Program-made: the position numbers and the translations under genes
Assembly: GCA_944548615.1 (NCBI GenBank)
Contig: OX155980.1
Span: 62,493,582-62,557,581 of the forward strand
Origin: Micropterix aruncella
Lineage: Eukaryota > Arthropoda > Insecta > Lepidoptera > Micropterigidae
DNA length: 64,000 nucleotides
Reading direction: 5' to 3'
Shown here: piece after piece, positions 50,336 to 62,190 of the stretch
Layout of the letters: each line of letters opens with the position of its first letter
Numbering within the stretch: position 1 is the first letter of the stretch
The notes under the pieces: model-generated
What the model was told of the DNA's origin: nothing
The model's database searches: none
The model's input: the letters and a program-made list of their open reading frames with translations, nothing else

Positions 50336-52513
50336 TAACCATCATTAACTCTACAACTTATTGTGAGGCGGGACTTGTGAATCGAAGATTACGAATCCCT
50401 CGTCGAACAGAACAAGCCAGAAGCGCATTCGCCAAATCGGAAAGACCCTCACCAGCAAGCTCCTTAAGAATGACATTGGTTTAATTCAGTTTATATACAA
50501 TATACTATAAATTAATATACAGTATACAAAAATCCTTATCATAATACAAAACATTTTTTAATAAATATACCATGTTATAAACCGGAAAGGCTATAAATAG
50601 GCTATATCTTGGAAAGGAGGATTTAACTTGTCACTTCACTAGGAATTAACCTGTGTTGTGGTACAAAAAAAAAACAATGTCGTCTGGTAATTCCCGTCGA
50701 GAGAGAAAGTTTCATCTGTTACTATAACATTAAATAAAATTATAATTGAGATAGCTATGGTTATAGCTAACCTACGAAGAGGAGAAGGCACCTGAACAAG
50801 AAGTTAATACCTCAATTCAGAGAGATGTTGATCTTCGCGTACTCTACTCGGAATAAGCTAATTCTACAAAATTGCGTTCCTTCGCAATAAAAACAAAATA
50901 AACTACATCTACCATTTTAATGGTTCCTTAGATCGCTGAAGTCAGCATAGATCAAGATCTAGAAATAATTATAGACTGCAAGCTCTTGATTGATAAACAT
51001 AATCACATAGCCAGCAAGATTTACAAAATGTTATATTTTTTCGCAAGAGCAAGCAAACCCTTCAATGGAATAAATACACTAAACATACATGCTCATTTCC
51101 GCAGCATTATTGAGTATGGTACAATTATCTAATCTTCGCGCTACAGTTTCTATAAATACCTTCTTAAAGCCTTTAACATCACTTTCTAAAATTACTGGAC
51201 ATTAAAACCTTCAAAATCAGCTCTGATTACTCTGAACAACTACATTGGTAAAACATGGTCCCACTTAAAAAGCGTCACCAGTAAACTGATCTTAAATTTC
51301 TATTTAATCTACTTAATAATTATCTGGATGGTCCTGAGTTGGTTAGTAGAGTACTTTTCATATTTCTGGCAGAACTACAACTTAATCGACATTTCCAAAT
51401 CTAACACGAATTATTCTCGATATGCATATCTAAAAGACTACACTGGCAATTTCTCGGATGTTGACATATTTCATTTATCTTTCCATCTGTTTTCCAAAGC
51501 CGTGAAAGCAGTTCTATTCATACCGCAACAAGGGTAACACTGTCTGAACATAACCATATTGACATTAAAACACCCTCAAGCATCTGTATCTCTCTCTCTA
51601 TCTCTCTCTCTCTCTCTCTCTAGCGCGCGCGCAAATACACACACACAGTGACAGTTATTAAAGTATATTTAACATTATTTATATTTCCAATATTATTCAG
51701 CTTACAGACAAATCCAATTCGCCTTTGAATATTAATTCTAATCTGTACCTACAAGATTTACTTAGTAAGATAATCTGACAATAAAAAAATATAAAAAATA
51801 AAAAGTTAGTAAAACAAAATATCTATTTATTATAAAAATGAGATAGCTGAAGTTGCCTTTTTAGCTGGCAAATGGCTATACAAAATATGTATGTGTAAGG
51901 AATTTAAAGGGGTTTGCCTTGCCTGGCTTGCCTGCAATAATATTGCCTGGCATTGGCTTGCCTGCAATAATATTTGTACGATCTAACATTAAACAAAAGA
52001 TGCAATCTATTCTCTATGTAATTTACCGGCACGTACAATTCAAACTTACATAGTATCGCAGGTAGATAAATAGTTTCATGAATCAATTTATATGCAAATA
52101 TAATTGGGGAAATATAACGACGCGTTTCGAGAGCATAGTATCCTAAAATTCCTAAAATAAAATTGGAGGGATAAATATTGCATTTTCTGTAATAAAAAGT
52201 AAATCATTTTAATGTATTTGTTGTATGTACAATGCAACAGTGTACAAAAAAATCGGTTGGGTCACCCCAATACTTTATCGGCAAGTAGCTAACGACTGAT
52301 TTTATCTGAATATTAATTTCATAAATGAAATCGATAAGCGCCCTCTATCGGCCGGTGGATAAACCCGTGTGGGTTCCGTTACAAAATCGCCTCTGGCGGC
52401 GCGTTTCGTTTCTCGGCTAAAATGGGGGCCCCTCGGCATTAATATTTGATTAAAATGTATGGCGGAATTTAAATATTATTAGTGCAGCTAGTATATGAGA
52501 TATTCCAACCAAA
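50336..52513. other. Intronic spacer in intron 2
   Basis: No gene is supported. A TC-repeat run lies at about 51590-51621. Two similar TTGCCTGGC/TTGCCTGCAATAATAT blocks lie at 51915-51975. Confidence 0.5.
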
Positions 52514-52543
52514 ATGTCACAATTTGATGTCGGCCCAACAAAG
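52514..52543 (+). other. Possible mini-exon: ATG to a consensus donor
   Basis: ATG at 52514 has an A at -3 and opens ten codons (M-S-Q-F-D-V-G-P-T-K) that end exactly at AAG|GTAAGT, a perfect donor. A CpG-richer block (52325-52440) lies upstream. The donor phase is 0, so joining to host exon 3 would be out of frame. It could start an unrelated transcript, be part of an old element, or be chance. Confidence 0.2.
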
Positions 52544-52654
52544 GTAAGTATCTGTGTAATAAATTTCAAGTTTCTTAGTCTAATATTTCTAGGATAATAT
52601 ATGCTTTGTGGCTCCCCCCTGGTGGACCAATTTCAACCACAATCTTTTCAACTC

Positions 52655-52830
52655 TTGCCATGATTAAGTAATGCATGCATACTAAATTTCAGCTCAATAG
52701 GATTAAGCGTTTGGGCGCTATCGTGGAGAAATACATACACACAAACAGACAGATAGACAGACAGACAGACAGACAGACATACATACATACAGACATCCGT
52801 CTTCCGTCTTCATCTCGAACTTTTTTTTAG
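52655..52830 (+). repeat. Dispersed repeat D with an ACAG-repeat tail
   Basis: It contains GGATTAAGCGTTTGGGCG (about 52700) and an AGAC/ACAT simple-repeat tail at 52740-52795. It is homologous to 26455-26580 in the opposite orientation. Confidence 0.65.
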
Positions 52831-53789
52831 CGCGTTCACAATACTTTCCCTTCTGGTAGGTTGGTGCGCCGGGAAAATAAAACATGCCGCATAACGATTG
52901 TTATTTATTTGTATTTTGAAGGTGTTTATAGCACCTAATGACTTTAGTGATACATATTTTCCAACATCGATGACGACAAATTTAAAATCGATCGCTGGCT
53001 GGTTAGATAAAGATAAAGGACGCTCGGAGTGAGGTTTATCGGTGTGAATGGCGACACTTGTTCGCCATTATTTCTCCGTTAGCACCAGTTTTAAAGGAAA
53101 CACCGTGATTAACTGGCAACACTGTTGACGCTTTCACGTCAGGGCTTACAGATCCTCGGAGCCGATTGTCGCTTAGTGAGACTTATCGCGCCACCTATCG
53201 GGCTTAGCCGCATACACGGTCGACTCTCTCGATCGAGGGCCGGTTGCATTAGCAGCGGATAACGTTTAACTTTACCCAAGTCAGCGTGATCGTCGTCATG
53301 TGAATTCGCTTTTCCAGTTGTTCCGTTCGAGAGGGGCCTGAATGCGTATATGCAGCATGGGCTGTTTGAGGTAGGCTTATACAGTGGCGGAACTGGATCG
53401 TCAGATTGTTTCCTCCTTTAAGTCTTTGCGACTCATCACAAGACGACAAGATCGTTATAACATCATGAGATGGCGGGTTCGCCTGCAGCTACAGAAAAAC
53501 AATAATAATCAGTAATTTAATTCAATTCAATTAATTTCGGAAAATATGTATAGTTTCTTGAAACTTAGTCTATATATAAACATTCCAAAGTTAGCACTAA
53601 AAACAGTAAATTATGCCTAATAATAAAACAAGAAAAAATGCATCATTCGGCCTGTCAGTTTTTCAGTTTCCTGCTTCCCGCCAAGAAATAGTCTAGGATG
53701 AAATTTTCAATAAAATTTATAAAAAATCGGTGGTAAAGATAAATAAAAATGATCGAAAAAATAGTTAAATTTATAATAATATTCTATTT
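52831..53789. other. Intronic spacer, no gene
   Basis: No coding frame or repeat border was recognised. Confidence 0.5.
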
Positions 53790-54067
53790 ATCTAGATAAA
53801 AATGGATGTGTGTATATTTGCTTGTTTGTATGTTTATTGTACAAATCCAGTTTTTATCTGACCGAGATGAAACTTTGCATAAGTATCATTTAAAACGAGG
53901 GTAAGAAACCGTGCCGTATTCATTTGTTTTACAAAAACCCACCCTTTTCATGCCTTAAAAAAACAGTTTTTATATGATCTCGAAGAAAAATTTGGATGTG
54001 AAGTGGAATAAGGAGGGAGAAGAAGAAAATGGAGAGAGACCCGTCAGCGACGGGCAACTCAGCTAGT
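53790..54067 (+). mobile_element. Non-autonomous Helitron, 3' end
   Basis: The end shows the Helitron 3' signature: a CCCGTC-AGC-GACGGG hairpin (54040-54054), eight bases, then CTAG at 54063-54066 followed by T. An internal GAGATGAAACTTTGCA-type block near 53863 is also typical of lepidopteran Helitrons. The 5' TC end was not located, so the start given is approximate. No helicase or Rep coding sequence is present. Confidence 0.65.
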
Positions 54068-54203
54068 ACAATATATAACTTGAATATAATAATATTTAAA
54101 ATACCAATGATAAAAGTCCTTAGAGACTTTTTATTTTAAAAGAAAAATTGAATCCATAAAATATATGTAAAAATTAGACACAGCTGTTAAATTATTAATT
54201 TTG

Positions 54204-54580
<377 letters not shown>

Positions 54581-54839
54581 GTTCGGCCTTCCTGACACTC
54601 CTGCGTCCCCGAAGGAGTAGATAAGTCTCGAAAAACCATTTCTTCTCCAGTGACTGTCATCTTTGTCATCTTTGTCATCAACGTAATGATCACAAGCGAA
54701 ATAAGTCCGTTTCGCTGTACTTGACCTGAAAATAATGGCTGAATCCACATGCTCCAAAAGGCGAATGCATCCAGAAGCCACGATGGCCAGTCATGAGCTC
54801 CGCATCCATAAGCCCCAAAGAGCGAATGTATTCAACTTG

Positions 54840-55330
54840 TAAATGTCATGTCCCCGCGGGGCGCATGTACATTGTCTCGCAAGACAATCATCAACTGTCC
54901 ACAAAGGACGCAATCAATGTCCACACAGGACTCATGTGCATTGCCTCGCAAGACAATCACCAACTGTCCACAAAGGGTGCAGCCATATTAGTCACATTAT
55001 CTCGCAAGATAATCATCAAATGTCCACAAAGGACGCAATCAATGTCCACACAGGACTCATGTGCATTGCCTCGCAAGACAATCACCAACTGTCCACAAAG
55101 GGCACAGCCATATTAGTCACATTATCTCGCAAGATAATCATCAAATGTCCACAAAGGACGCAATCAATGTCCACACAGGACTCATGTGCATTGCCTCGCA
55201 AGACAATCACCAACTGTCCACAAAGGGCGCAGCCATATTATTCACATTATCTCGCAAGATAATCATCAAATGTCCACAAAGGGCGCAGCCATTTTATTCA
55301 CATTATCTCGCAAGATAATCATATCCCGAA
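54840..55330 (-). repeat. 125-bp tandem repeat inside the gypsy element
   Basis: Unit starts at 54906, 55031 and 55156 are exactly 125 bp apart, with partial units on each side. Each unit holds two related halves around a TCGCAAGA(C/T)AATCA(C/T)CAA block. It lies between the integrase stop and the 3' LTR. Open frames over it on the + strand are repeats of the same unit, not a gene. Confidence 0.85.
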
Positions 55331-55431
55331 GAACGTATCCAATCTCCAGTGTATAAGTATAAGTATCACATTCAGTGTCTCTCACAGCGAACATATTCAC
55401 TCACACAGAGGAACCAATAAGGGGGGGTCCC

Positions 55432-56856
55432 TTACTCCTCATCCGAAGACATCACAGTATCTTGTGAATACCAAGGTTTCATTTTATCTTGGGCCACAGT
55501 ATTTTTGTAGCCACGTTTATCGTTATTCATAGAGGTCACCATGTACCTGTCATTAGGTAGCACGGCCTCCACTCTGTATGGTCCTGCATAACGACCAACT
55601 AATTTTCCACTCGTAAGACCCTTTCTCAGTATACGTCTTTCCAACATGACGTAATCTCCAATTTTATATATTCTGGCGGCACGTCTCTTCTTATCAAATT
55701 GTTTCTTCATATCAGCTGATCTGCGAGAGCAGGTTTTCTCAGCATCGGCTCTAATCAACGCTATGTCTTCTTCAATGGTGGCGCTAAGAGGTTCGTGTGC
55801 CAAACGAGGTCTCATGCCACATGTTAGTTCTAAGGGTGTCTTTCCAGTACCCTTACACACAGTCGAGTTAAGGCCCAACTGTACTTGGGGTAAATAGGTC
55901 TCCCAGGATTTCTGATCTTCTCCGCAATAAGTCATTAGTGAATCCAATATAGCACGATTGAAACGTTCCACTTGTCCGTTGGAACGAGGTGAAGCTACTG
56001 CGTTTAGGACATGCTTGATCCCTCCTTCATTACAAAATGTAGTGAAGTCGCGACTGGTAAAAGCCTTACCCTGATCGCTCACTATCCTGTCTGGATAACC
56101 AAATGTTGCGATGAATCGCCGTAATACTATCAACGCATTTTTAGTATTAGTGTTGTTGACCGCCTCAATCCAAAGGAACTTCGTAAAACCATCCACAATA
56201 GCGAAGATATATGTCTTGCCGCTGGAACTTCGACAAAATGGTCCCAAATGATCAATATGAAGGGTGCTGAATGGTACATTTCCTTTCGGTATTGGATTTA
56301 AATATCCCGGTTGCTTACCAGTAGGTTTCTTCGAAAATTGACAAGCTATGCAACCCTTGACATACTTTTCCACAAATGTTCGCATTTTAGCAAACCAATA
56401 TTTCGCTTTTATAGCCTCAAGACATTTATCTGTTCCACAATGACCATGGTCATCATGATAGATCTTTAAAATGTGCCATCTTGATCCTTTTGGTAGCACT
56501 GAACGAATACCTTCCTCAGTTACTCTGCACAGTCTACCATTTACAATTCGGTAATCCTTGCTAAGACCACTCTTTTTGTTCTTGTTAGCTGCGATCTCTA
56601 ATTCCAGATTTAGAATTAGCATCTGAATAGCTTCATCTCCTCCCTGCAATGCATCAATTAGTTCTTTTTCTTCAATGTGTCTTATTTCGTCGAGAGCGTC
56701 TGCATGCGACATTGAGGATCCAGGTCGATGCTCCACTTCGAAGTCAAAGTCCTGTAACTCCAACCACCATCTCGCAATTCTTGGTGATAAATCCCGTTTA
56801 GCCCACACTAAACGCAAAGAAGCGCAGTCAGTCACAATCTTGAATTGTAGACACAT
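55432..56856 (-). CDS. gypsy RNase H end and integrase
   Basis: This frame begins within the RNase H domain (F-K-I-V-T-D-C, residues 6-12, with an active-site Asp). It then encodes the integrase: an HHCC zinc-binding region at about residues 128-175, the catalytic core with Asp near 202 (H-I-D-H-L-G-P-F), Asp near 259 (V-S-D-Q-G) and Glu near 295 (N-G-Q-V-E-R-F), and a C-terminal GPY module near 425. The protein would insert element DNA into the host genome. The frame is intact to the stop at 55432, but its upstream join is broken by a one-base indel near 56840-56870. It is Ty3/gypsy-type by domain order. Confidence 0.93.
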   Translation of the reverse strand: MCLQFKIVTDCASLRLVWAKRDLSPRIARWWLELQDFDFEVEHRPGSSMSHADALDEIRHIEEKELIDALQGGDEAIQMLILNLELEIAANKNKKSGLSKDYRIVNGRLCRVTEEGIRSVLPKGSRWHILKIYHDDHGHCGTDKCLEAIKAKYWFAKMRTFVEKYVKGCIACQFSKKPTGKQPGYLNPIPKGNVPFSTLHIDHLGPFCRSSSGKTYIFAIVDGFTKFLWIEAVNNTNTKNALIVLRRFIATFGYPDRIVSDQGKAFTSRDFTTFCNEGGIKHVLNAVASPRSNGQVERFNRAILDSLMTYCGEDQKSWETYLPQVQLGLNSTVCKGTGKTPLELTCGMRPRLAHEPLSATIEEDIALIRADAEKTCSRRSADMKKQFDKKRRAARIYKIGDYVMLERRILRKGLTSGKLVGRYAGPYRVEAVLPNDRYMVTSMNNDKRGYKNTVAQDKMKPWYSQDTVMSSDEE

Positions 56857-57880
56857 AAATCCTGAACTTCTTTATACTGAAGACAACCGCCAGTGCTTCC
56901 AGTTCATAACTGTGGTATCTTTGTTCGACTTCCGTTGTCTGGCGACTCGCAAAAGCCACCGGCTTCCATACTCCATCAACTTGTTTTTGAAGAAGAATTC
57001 CTCCCAATCCTACTTTAGAGGCATCAGTGTGAATCTGCGTCTCACGTTCATGACTATAAATTGCCAAGACCGGTGCGGATGTAAGTGCATGTATCAACGT
57101 CTGTACTGCACGCTCTTGTGTTTCATTCCATTGCCATGTCTGGTCTTTTCTCGTGAGCTTAGTAAGTGGTTGTGCAATTGTGGCAAAACCATTTATAAAT
57201 TTTCGAAAGTAGCTCGCTAATCCCAAAAACTGTCTCACCTCATGAACATTTGTCGGAGTTTTGAAGTTCCTGACAGCATTCAATTTATGTTTTGAAGGTC
57301 TGAGTTCTCCTTTTGTTATTTCATGTCCGAGGTACTCGATGGTGTCGGTGAGGAATGAGCATTTGCTAAGCTTTATTTTAACGCCTGCATCAGATATTAA
57401 GTCGAGAACTCTCCTCAAATTAGTAAAACCCTCTTCAACATTGCTAGCCCAGATTATGACATCATCTATATAAACATTGGCACAATCATGAAGAACAGGT
57501 GTTAATATTTCATTCATGGCCCGCTGAAATACAGCCGGAGCATTGCAAAGTCCGAAACTCATCATTCGGTACTGATACTGACCGTCCGGTGTAACAAAGG
57601 CAGTGTAGGGCCTTGACTCTTCCGAAACTCGTATTTGATGATAGCCATTGGCTAAATCCAAGCTGCTGAAAATTGATTTGTCTGCTAAATCATCCAACTG
57701 ATCCTGTATTAACGGTAACGGATATCTTTCCTTCTCCGTGATTTTATTTAATGCTCTGTAATCAACACATAAACGATGTCCGCCATCTTTCTTCCGTACA
57801 AGTAATATCGGGCTCGCATACGGCGACTTAGATTCTTCGATTATACCAGCTCTTAAAAGGTCTGATATTCCTTACAATTT
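56828..57880 (-). CDS. gypsy reverse transcriptase and RNase H
   Basis: The frame is open from about 57880 (first Met at 57697) to 56828. It carries the reverse transcriptase motifs V-D-Y-R-A-L (about 57760), S-S-L-D-L-A-N-G-Y-H, M-S-F-G-L-C-N-A-P and the catalytic Y-I-D-D (57460-57480). The RNase H start follows with H-T-D-A-S (about 57010-57030) and H-S-Y-E-L-E-A. All catalytic residues that I can check are present. The part is separated from gag-protease and from integrase by single-base frameshifts. Since the LTRs are nearly identical, these may be recent mutations or consensus errors in the assembly. Confidence 0.93.
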
Positions 57881-59819
57881 CCCGTTCATGATATGATAGT
57901 CGATATGGTTTATAATTGACAACTTTCTCTTGTAATAATTTGATTTTCATCTCCACCTTGCATTGTCCCAATTCGAGTCTGTCTCCAGAAAAACAATGGT
58001 CGTACTCTTGAAGTAAATCATTTAAGCGCTGTTTTTCGTCCATGGTGAGGTTCGTACCAATTAAAGGCGTTGACACTGGTTCAGTATCATTTCCCAAGAA
58101 CTCAGCACGAGTGATGCATTGATTATCGTTGAGAGTGATGGGAACAGTGGTCAGATTAAGAAGCTTAATCACTGTACTCCCTCCTTGAATGTCTATTTTA
58201 TTATCCAAAATATCGATTTCATACATTGGCTTTCGATGTTCAGATGACTTAATCCACAAGGATCCACTCGAGAGTGAATCGGATATAACTTCAATCTTGT
58301 TGAGTCCAGGTTTCAGAACTTCGCCAGATTTAGGATACAAACTAATTTTGGTGAAGGCTTCACAAACATCCAGTAACTCCATGTCACTAGTATATAAAGT
58401 CAGTTGAGTCGGTGTCTTTAGCACAATGACATTTGGCGATTCGGTGAACGGTTGTCCAACTATCACATCGAAAGTTTGAGCATCGTCCTCTACCACAAGG
58501 AAATCGGTCGATCTGGCGACGCCATCCACCGCCAAATCCGCAGTTGTAGTACCCAAAGGCACGGTCAATGCACCTCCGTATCCCTTTATAACTGTGTCGC
58601 TTTGATTGGGTCCAAACTCCAGATTTAACTTTCGACGTATGATGTTTTTGATAGTGTTACACGCACTCCCAAAATCAATATAAGCCTTAAACGGTTGACC
58701 GCAGACAAGTACTGTTTTGTGATATTTCTTATCGGAATCGTCAGGGCAAACAATTTGAACTCTTTTTATAGACGTTTCTCCGTCATTGTTTCTTCTTCGA
58801 CACTCATTGTAGACATGACCAGTAGCCTTACAAAAGGTGCACTTTTTCAGTTTATTTTGTTTCTTGAAGCAATGAGCTTCTATATGTCCCACGCGTTCAC
58901 AATAGTGACATTTTCGTGTCTCCTTAATTTCTTTTGAAGATCGACAAACTTCAGCTTTATGACCAGCCTTACCACAAGTAAAACATTTCGTACCCCAACT
59001 TGGCTTTAATTTATTAATCTTTACGCTATCGCCTCGTACGGATACTGCTGTAGACATTTTGACATTACCCAAATATCGTAACAAGGTAGCAGAATCATAG
59101 CAATTGGCTGAAACGGCGCCAACCTCCAACAATTTATCACCCAAAGTGCCGATTATTGCCTCGGTAACAATATCATCAGATAAGCCACAAGCCATTCCTA
59201 ATCCCAGCTTTTCGTAAAAGAATTTAACTGGATCTTCGTCCGATGACTTTTGTTTGTTGACAAGCTCTCTGATCTGACTCAACTTATTTTTCGAAAATGG
59301 AAAAGCTTTCACAAGACGAGTCTTCCACTCATCCCAGTTGACGTCAAACGAAACTTGTCCCTCGTACCAACTTTTGGCATAACCTTTGAGTTTAGCTGTA
59401 CAGTTGCAAATCAGAGTCTTTTCATCCCATCCATACATGTTTGAAATGCTCTCCAAATTTCGTATCCAATGTTCCACGGAAACTGCCGACGTCTGAGGAT
59501 TGAATTCTGGAACAACATCATTGCGGCCAAGATACCGAACAATCGTAGTTGCTGCACTCGTAGTGGCCATACTCGTGACCGGGTTATTCAACTCTGAATG
59601 TGAAGTCCCCGGATTTGGAACTTCAAGAGAAACTTCGGCCACATCAGAGTCAATTGAATCGTTTTGTCTCTTCAACTGTCTAACTAGAGCTTCCAATGCT
59701 TCTATTCGAGTATCTTGTTGTTTCCGTCGTTTCTCTCGCTTCCGTCGCCTGTTTCTCCTTCTATCATTTTCAGATTCAGATGAGCTAGATGATCGACGTC
59801 TCTTATCATGCCTTGCCAT
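57828..59819 (-). CDS. gypsy gag-protease, with the start of RT
   Basis: The start at 59819 opens 663 codons. An Arg/Ser-rich basic N-terminus and a short coiled-coil-like segment lead into a gag core. Three CCHC zinc knuckles follow at about residues 276-290, 301-315 and 325-340 (C-F-T-C-G-K-A-G-H, C-H-Y-C-E-R-V-G-H, C-T-F-C-K-A-T-G-H), which bind the element RNA. A retroviral-type protease follows with A-Y-I-D-F-G-S-A at about 376-383; the usual D-[ST]-G is D-F-G here. A second block, V-I-V-G-Q-P-F, may be part of the protease fold. The frame then enters the reverse transcriptase N-terminus and is lost at a one-base indel near 57860-57890, ending at 57828. Confidence 0.9.
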   Translation of the reverse strand: MARHDKRRRSSSSSESENDRRRNRRRKREKRRKQQDTRIEALEALVRQLKRQNDSIDSDVAEVSLEVPNPGTSHSELNNPVTSMATTSAATTIVRYLGRNDVVPEFNPQTSAVSVEHWIRNLESISNMYGWDEKTLICNCTAKLKGYAKSWYEGQVSFDVNWDEWKTRLVKAFPFSKNKLSQIRELVNKQKSSDEDPVKFFYEKLGLGMACGLSDDIVTEAIIGTLGDKLLEVGAVSANCYDSATLLRYLGNVKMSTAVSVRGDSVKINKLKPSWGTKCFTCGKAGHKAEVCRSSKEIKETRKCHYCERVGHIEAHCFKKQNKLKKCTFCKATGHVYNECRRRNNDGETSIKRVQIVCPDDSDKKYHKTVLVCGQPFKAYIDFGSACNTIKNIIRRKLNLEFGPNQSDTVIKGYGGALTVPLGTTTADLAVDGVARSTDFLVVEDDAQTFDVIVGQPFTESPNVIVLKTPTQLTLYTSDMELLDVCEAFTKISLYPKSGEVLKPGLNKIEVISDSLSSGSLWIKSSEHRKPMYEIDILDNKIDIQGGSTVIKLLNLTTVPITLNDNQCITRAEFLGNDTEPVSTPLIGTNLTMDEKQRLNDLLQEYDHCFSGDRLELGQCKVEMKIKLLQEKVVNYKPYRLSYHEREIVRNIRPFKSWYNRRI

Positions 59820-60273
59820 CTCGTATACACTATTTTATATTTCAAATTAAAATGTTCTCTCCTATCATTTCATTAAAACAGTCACAATAGTCAATGAAAT
59901 AAAATGAACTCACCAGATTAGATCATCGGCATAAATCGATAAACAGGTTGAGAAACAGTGGCATGTTATAAAACGAATAAGTGTCTTTTCACAAAGAAAG
60001 TCTTTTCTTTCACGTACACAAACGATATTGCAGAACAGCTGTTACATCCCTATGACCTCAATAATATCCGCCATCAATCGGCTCCCATCATCGAAGCACG
60101 CTTTGTAAACAAAACGCTCGCCTCGCTCGTGACAAACACGGGAGTTCCCGGCGGGAAATTTCCGACGAAATTCTTTACGTCGCCGCCGCGCGCCGCGCGC
60201 TCGGAACAAAGAACTGTCTTGCAACGCACAATATTCACTATACTTTCGGCAGAGTCTTAGTAGCGGCACATGG

Positions 60274-60291
60274 TATATCCCACTTCTGAAC
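60274..60291 (-). promoter_or_regulatory. Primer-binding site, tRNA-Leu-like
   Basis: Immediately inside the 5' LTR, the minus strand reads GTTCAGAAGTGGGATA. Its TCAGAAGTGGGAT part is complementary to the 3' region of many tRNA-Leu species. Use of tRNA-Leu as primer is inferred from this match. The usual TGG complement of the CCA end is not present at the junction. Confidence 0.5.
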
Positions 60292-60758
<467 letters not shown>

Positions 60759-61065
60759 ATTGAAATTATGTTTATTACTAAATAAATGAAATTATAAAAT
60801 AAATGAAAGGGCACTTATCTGGTCTGTGGCGACCAGGAGCGACTCCACGCCTTTTTCTTTTTCTCTTCTTTCAGTGTTTGCGGTTTCCTACTGTGGTATT
60901 GGAACCTTTCTATTTTATCCTACAGCGGCAACACAACAATTCGAAAGATGAGATCAAAGCTGGAAAATAATAGGCGATTAGATATCTTAAAAACTTATGA
61001 TTATTAAAAATGTGTATCAATATTTCGGCCAAGCCGTCGTCAAGATAAATGACATTTCTGAAATT

Positions 61066-61262
<197 letters not shown>

Positions 61263-61701
61263 TTAAATAGACTCATATAATATAACCTAAACCTTATTAT
61301 GTTATATAGTTATTATGCAACACAATATATTATGTACCTACCTACTATAAATATCTATATCTATAAAATCACTATAGACGTAGATACGTCGTATAGTGAA
61401 TTTATATTTTATCTCCATATACCATCGTCCAACTCCTTTTGAATCACTTCTAACTGTCTGCCTTTCTCAGCGACTTTTTATATTTACAACCTCCATATTT
61501 ATTCGGCATTTGAATTTGTAATTTTTAATAAAATATACCATTTTTTCCTAAAATTTTAACTATCCCAGGAACGATTATCGTCCGAATGTTTTTTTCTGTA
61601 TTACTATGTACCTATAACACGATATATTATTGTATCGTATTGTATTGTGCTGTATCTATCCGAAATGATTTAATAAATTAATAAATAAATAAATGGTCCT
61701 T

Positions 61702-62190
61702 CTAATAAAGTATGAGGTTTCTAAATTTTGACTTCTCATTTGAATCTGTGAATTTAACATATATTAGGTCTTTGAATTGAAAACTTCGTTGCTTTTGTGA
61801 TATTAAACATTTATTTCGAAGCAAATTGGAAAGTGCATTCCATTCACTGTATTGTCCATCGCTAGCTATGTTGTTCTCCCATCTTTCTGGCAAGAGACAG
61901 ATTCCCCGGCGGAAGAAGTCTTCGTCCTTGGAGGCTATCCACGAATACAGCCATTTTTCAATATCCTCGAAAGACTGGAAGCGCTGCTCGGAAAGGCCAT
62001 GGGCCATTGACCGGAACAAATAGTAGTCGAATGGCGCAATATCTAGGGAGTACGGCGGGTGAGGTATGATGTCCCAGCGAAGCGTTTCCAGGAAGATCTC
62101 ACCTGCATCGCGACGTGTGGTCGAGCATGATTATTTTGTCGTGCCTTTTAGCGTATTCCGGCCGTTTTATCTTCTTAGCATCGGTCAAAT
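61702..62190 (-). pseudogene. mariner transposase C-terminal remnant
   Basis: On the minus strand, frames from about 62190 to 61840 encode an A-R-P-H-V-A block. After a frameshift come L-R-W-D-I-I-P-H-P-P-Y-S, then D-I-A-P-F-D-Y-Y-L-F-R with the third catalytic Asp preserved, and W-I-A-S-K-D-E-D-F-F-R-R-G-I. This is the C-terminal half of a mariner-family transposase. The N-terminal half is not recognisable upstream, and the terminal repeats were not found. Confidence 0.8.

Noticed and set aside
49898..50345. Long Arg/Ala/Val-rich open frames antisense to host exon 2
   Set aside because: They are shadows of GC-rich low-complexity codons. The + strand frame has matching splice phases and wins.
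54906..55280. Possible CRISPR-like array
   Set aside because: Repeats are contiguous 125-bp units without unique spacers, inside a eukaryotic retrotransposon.
54793..55318. Repeated open frames (S-T-K-D-A-I-N-V-H-T-G-L-M-C type) on the + strand
   Set aside because: They arise from the 125-bp tandem repeat inside the minus-strand gypsy element.
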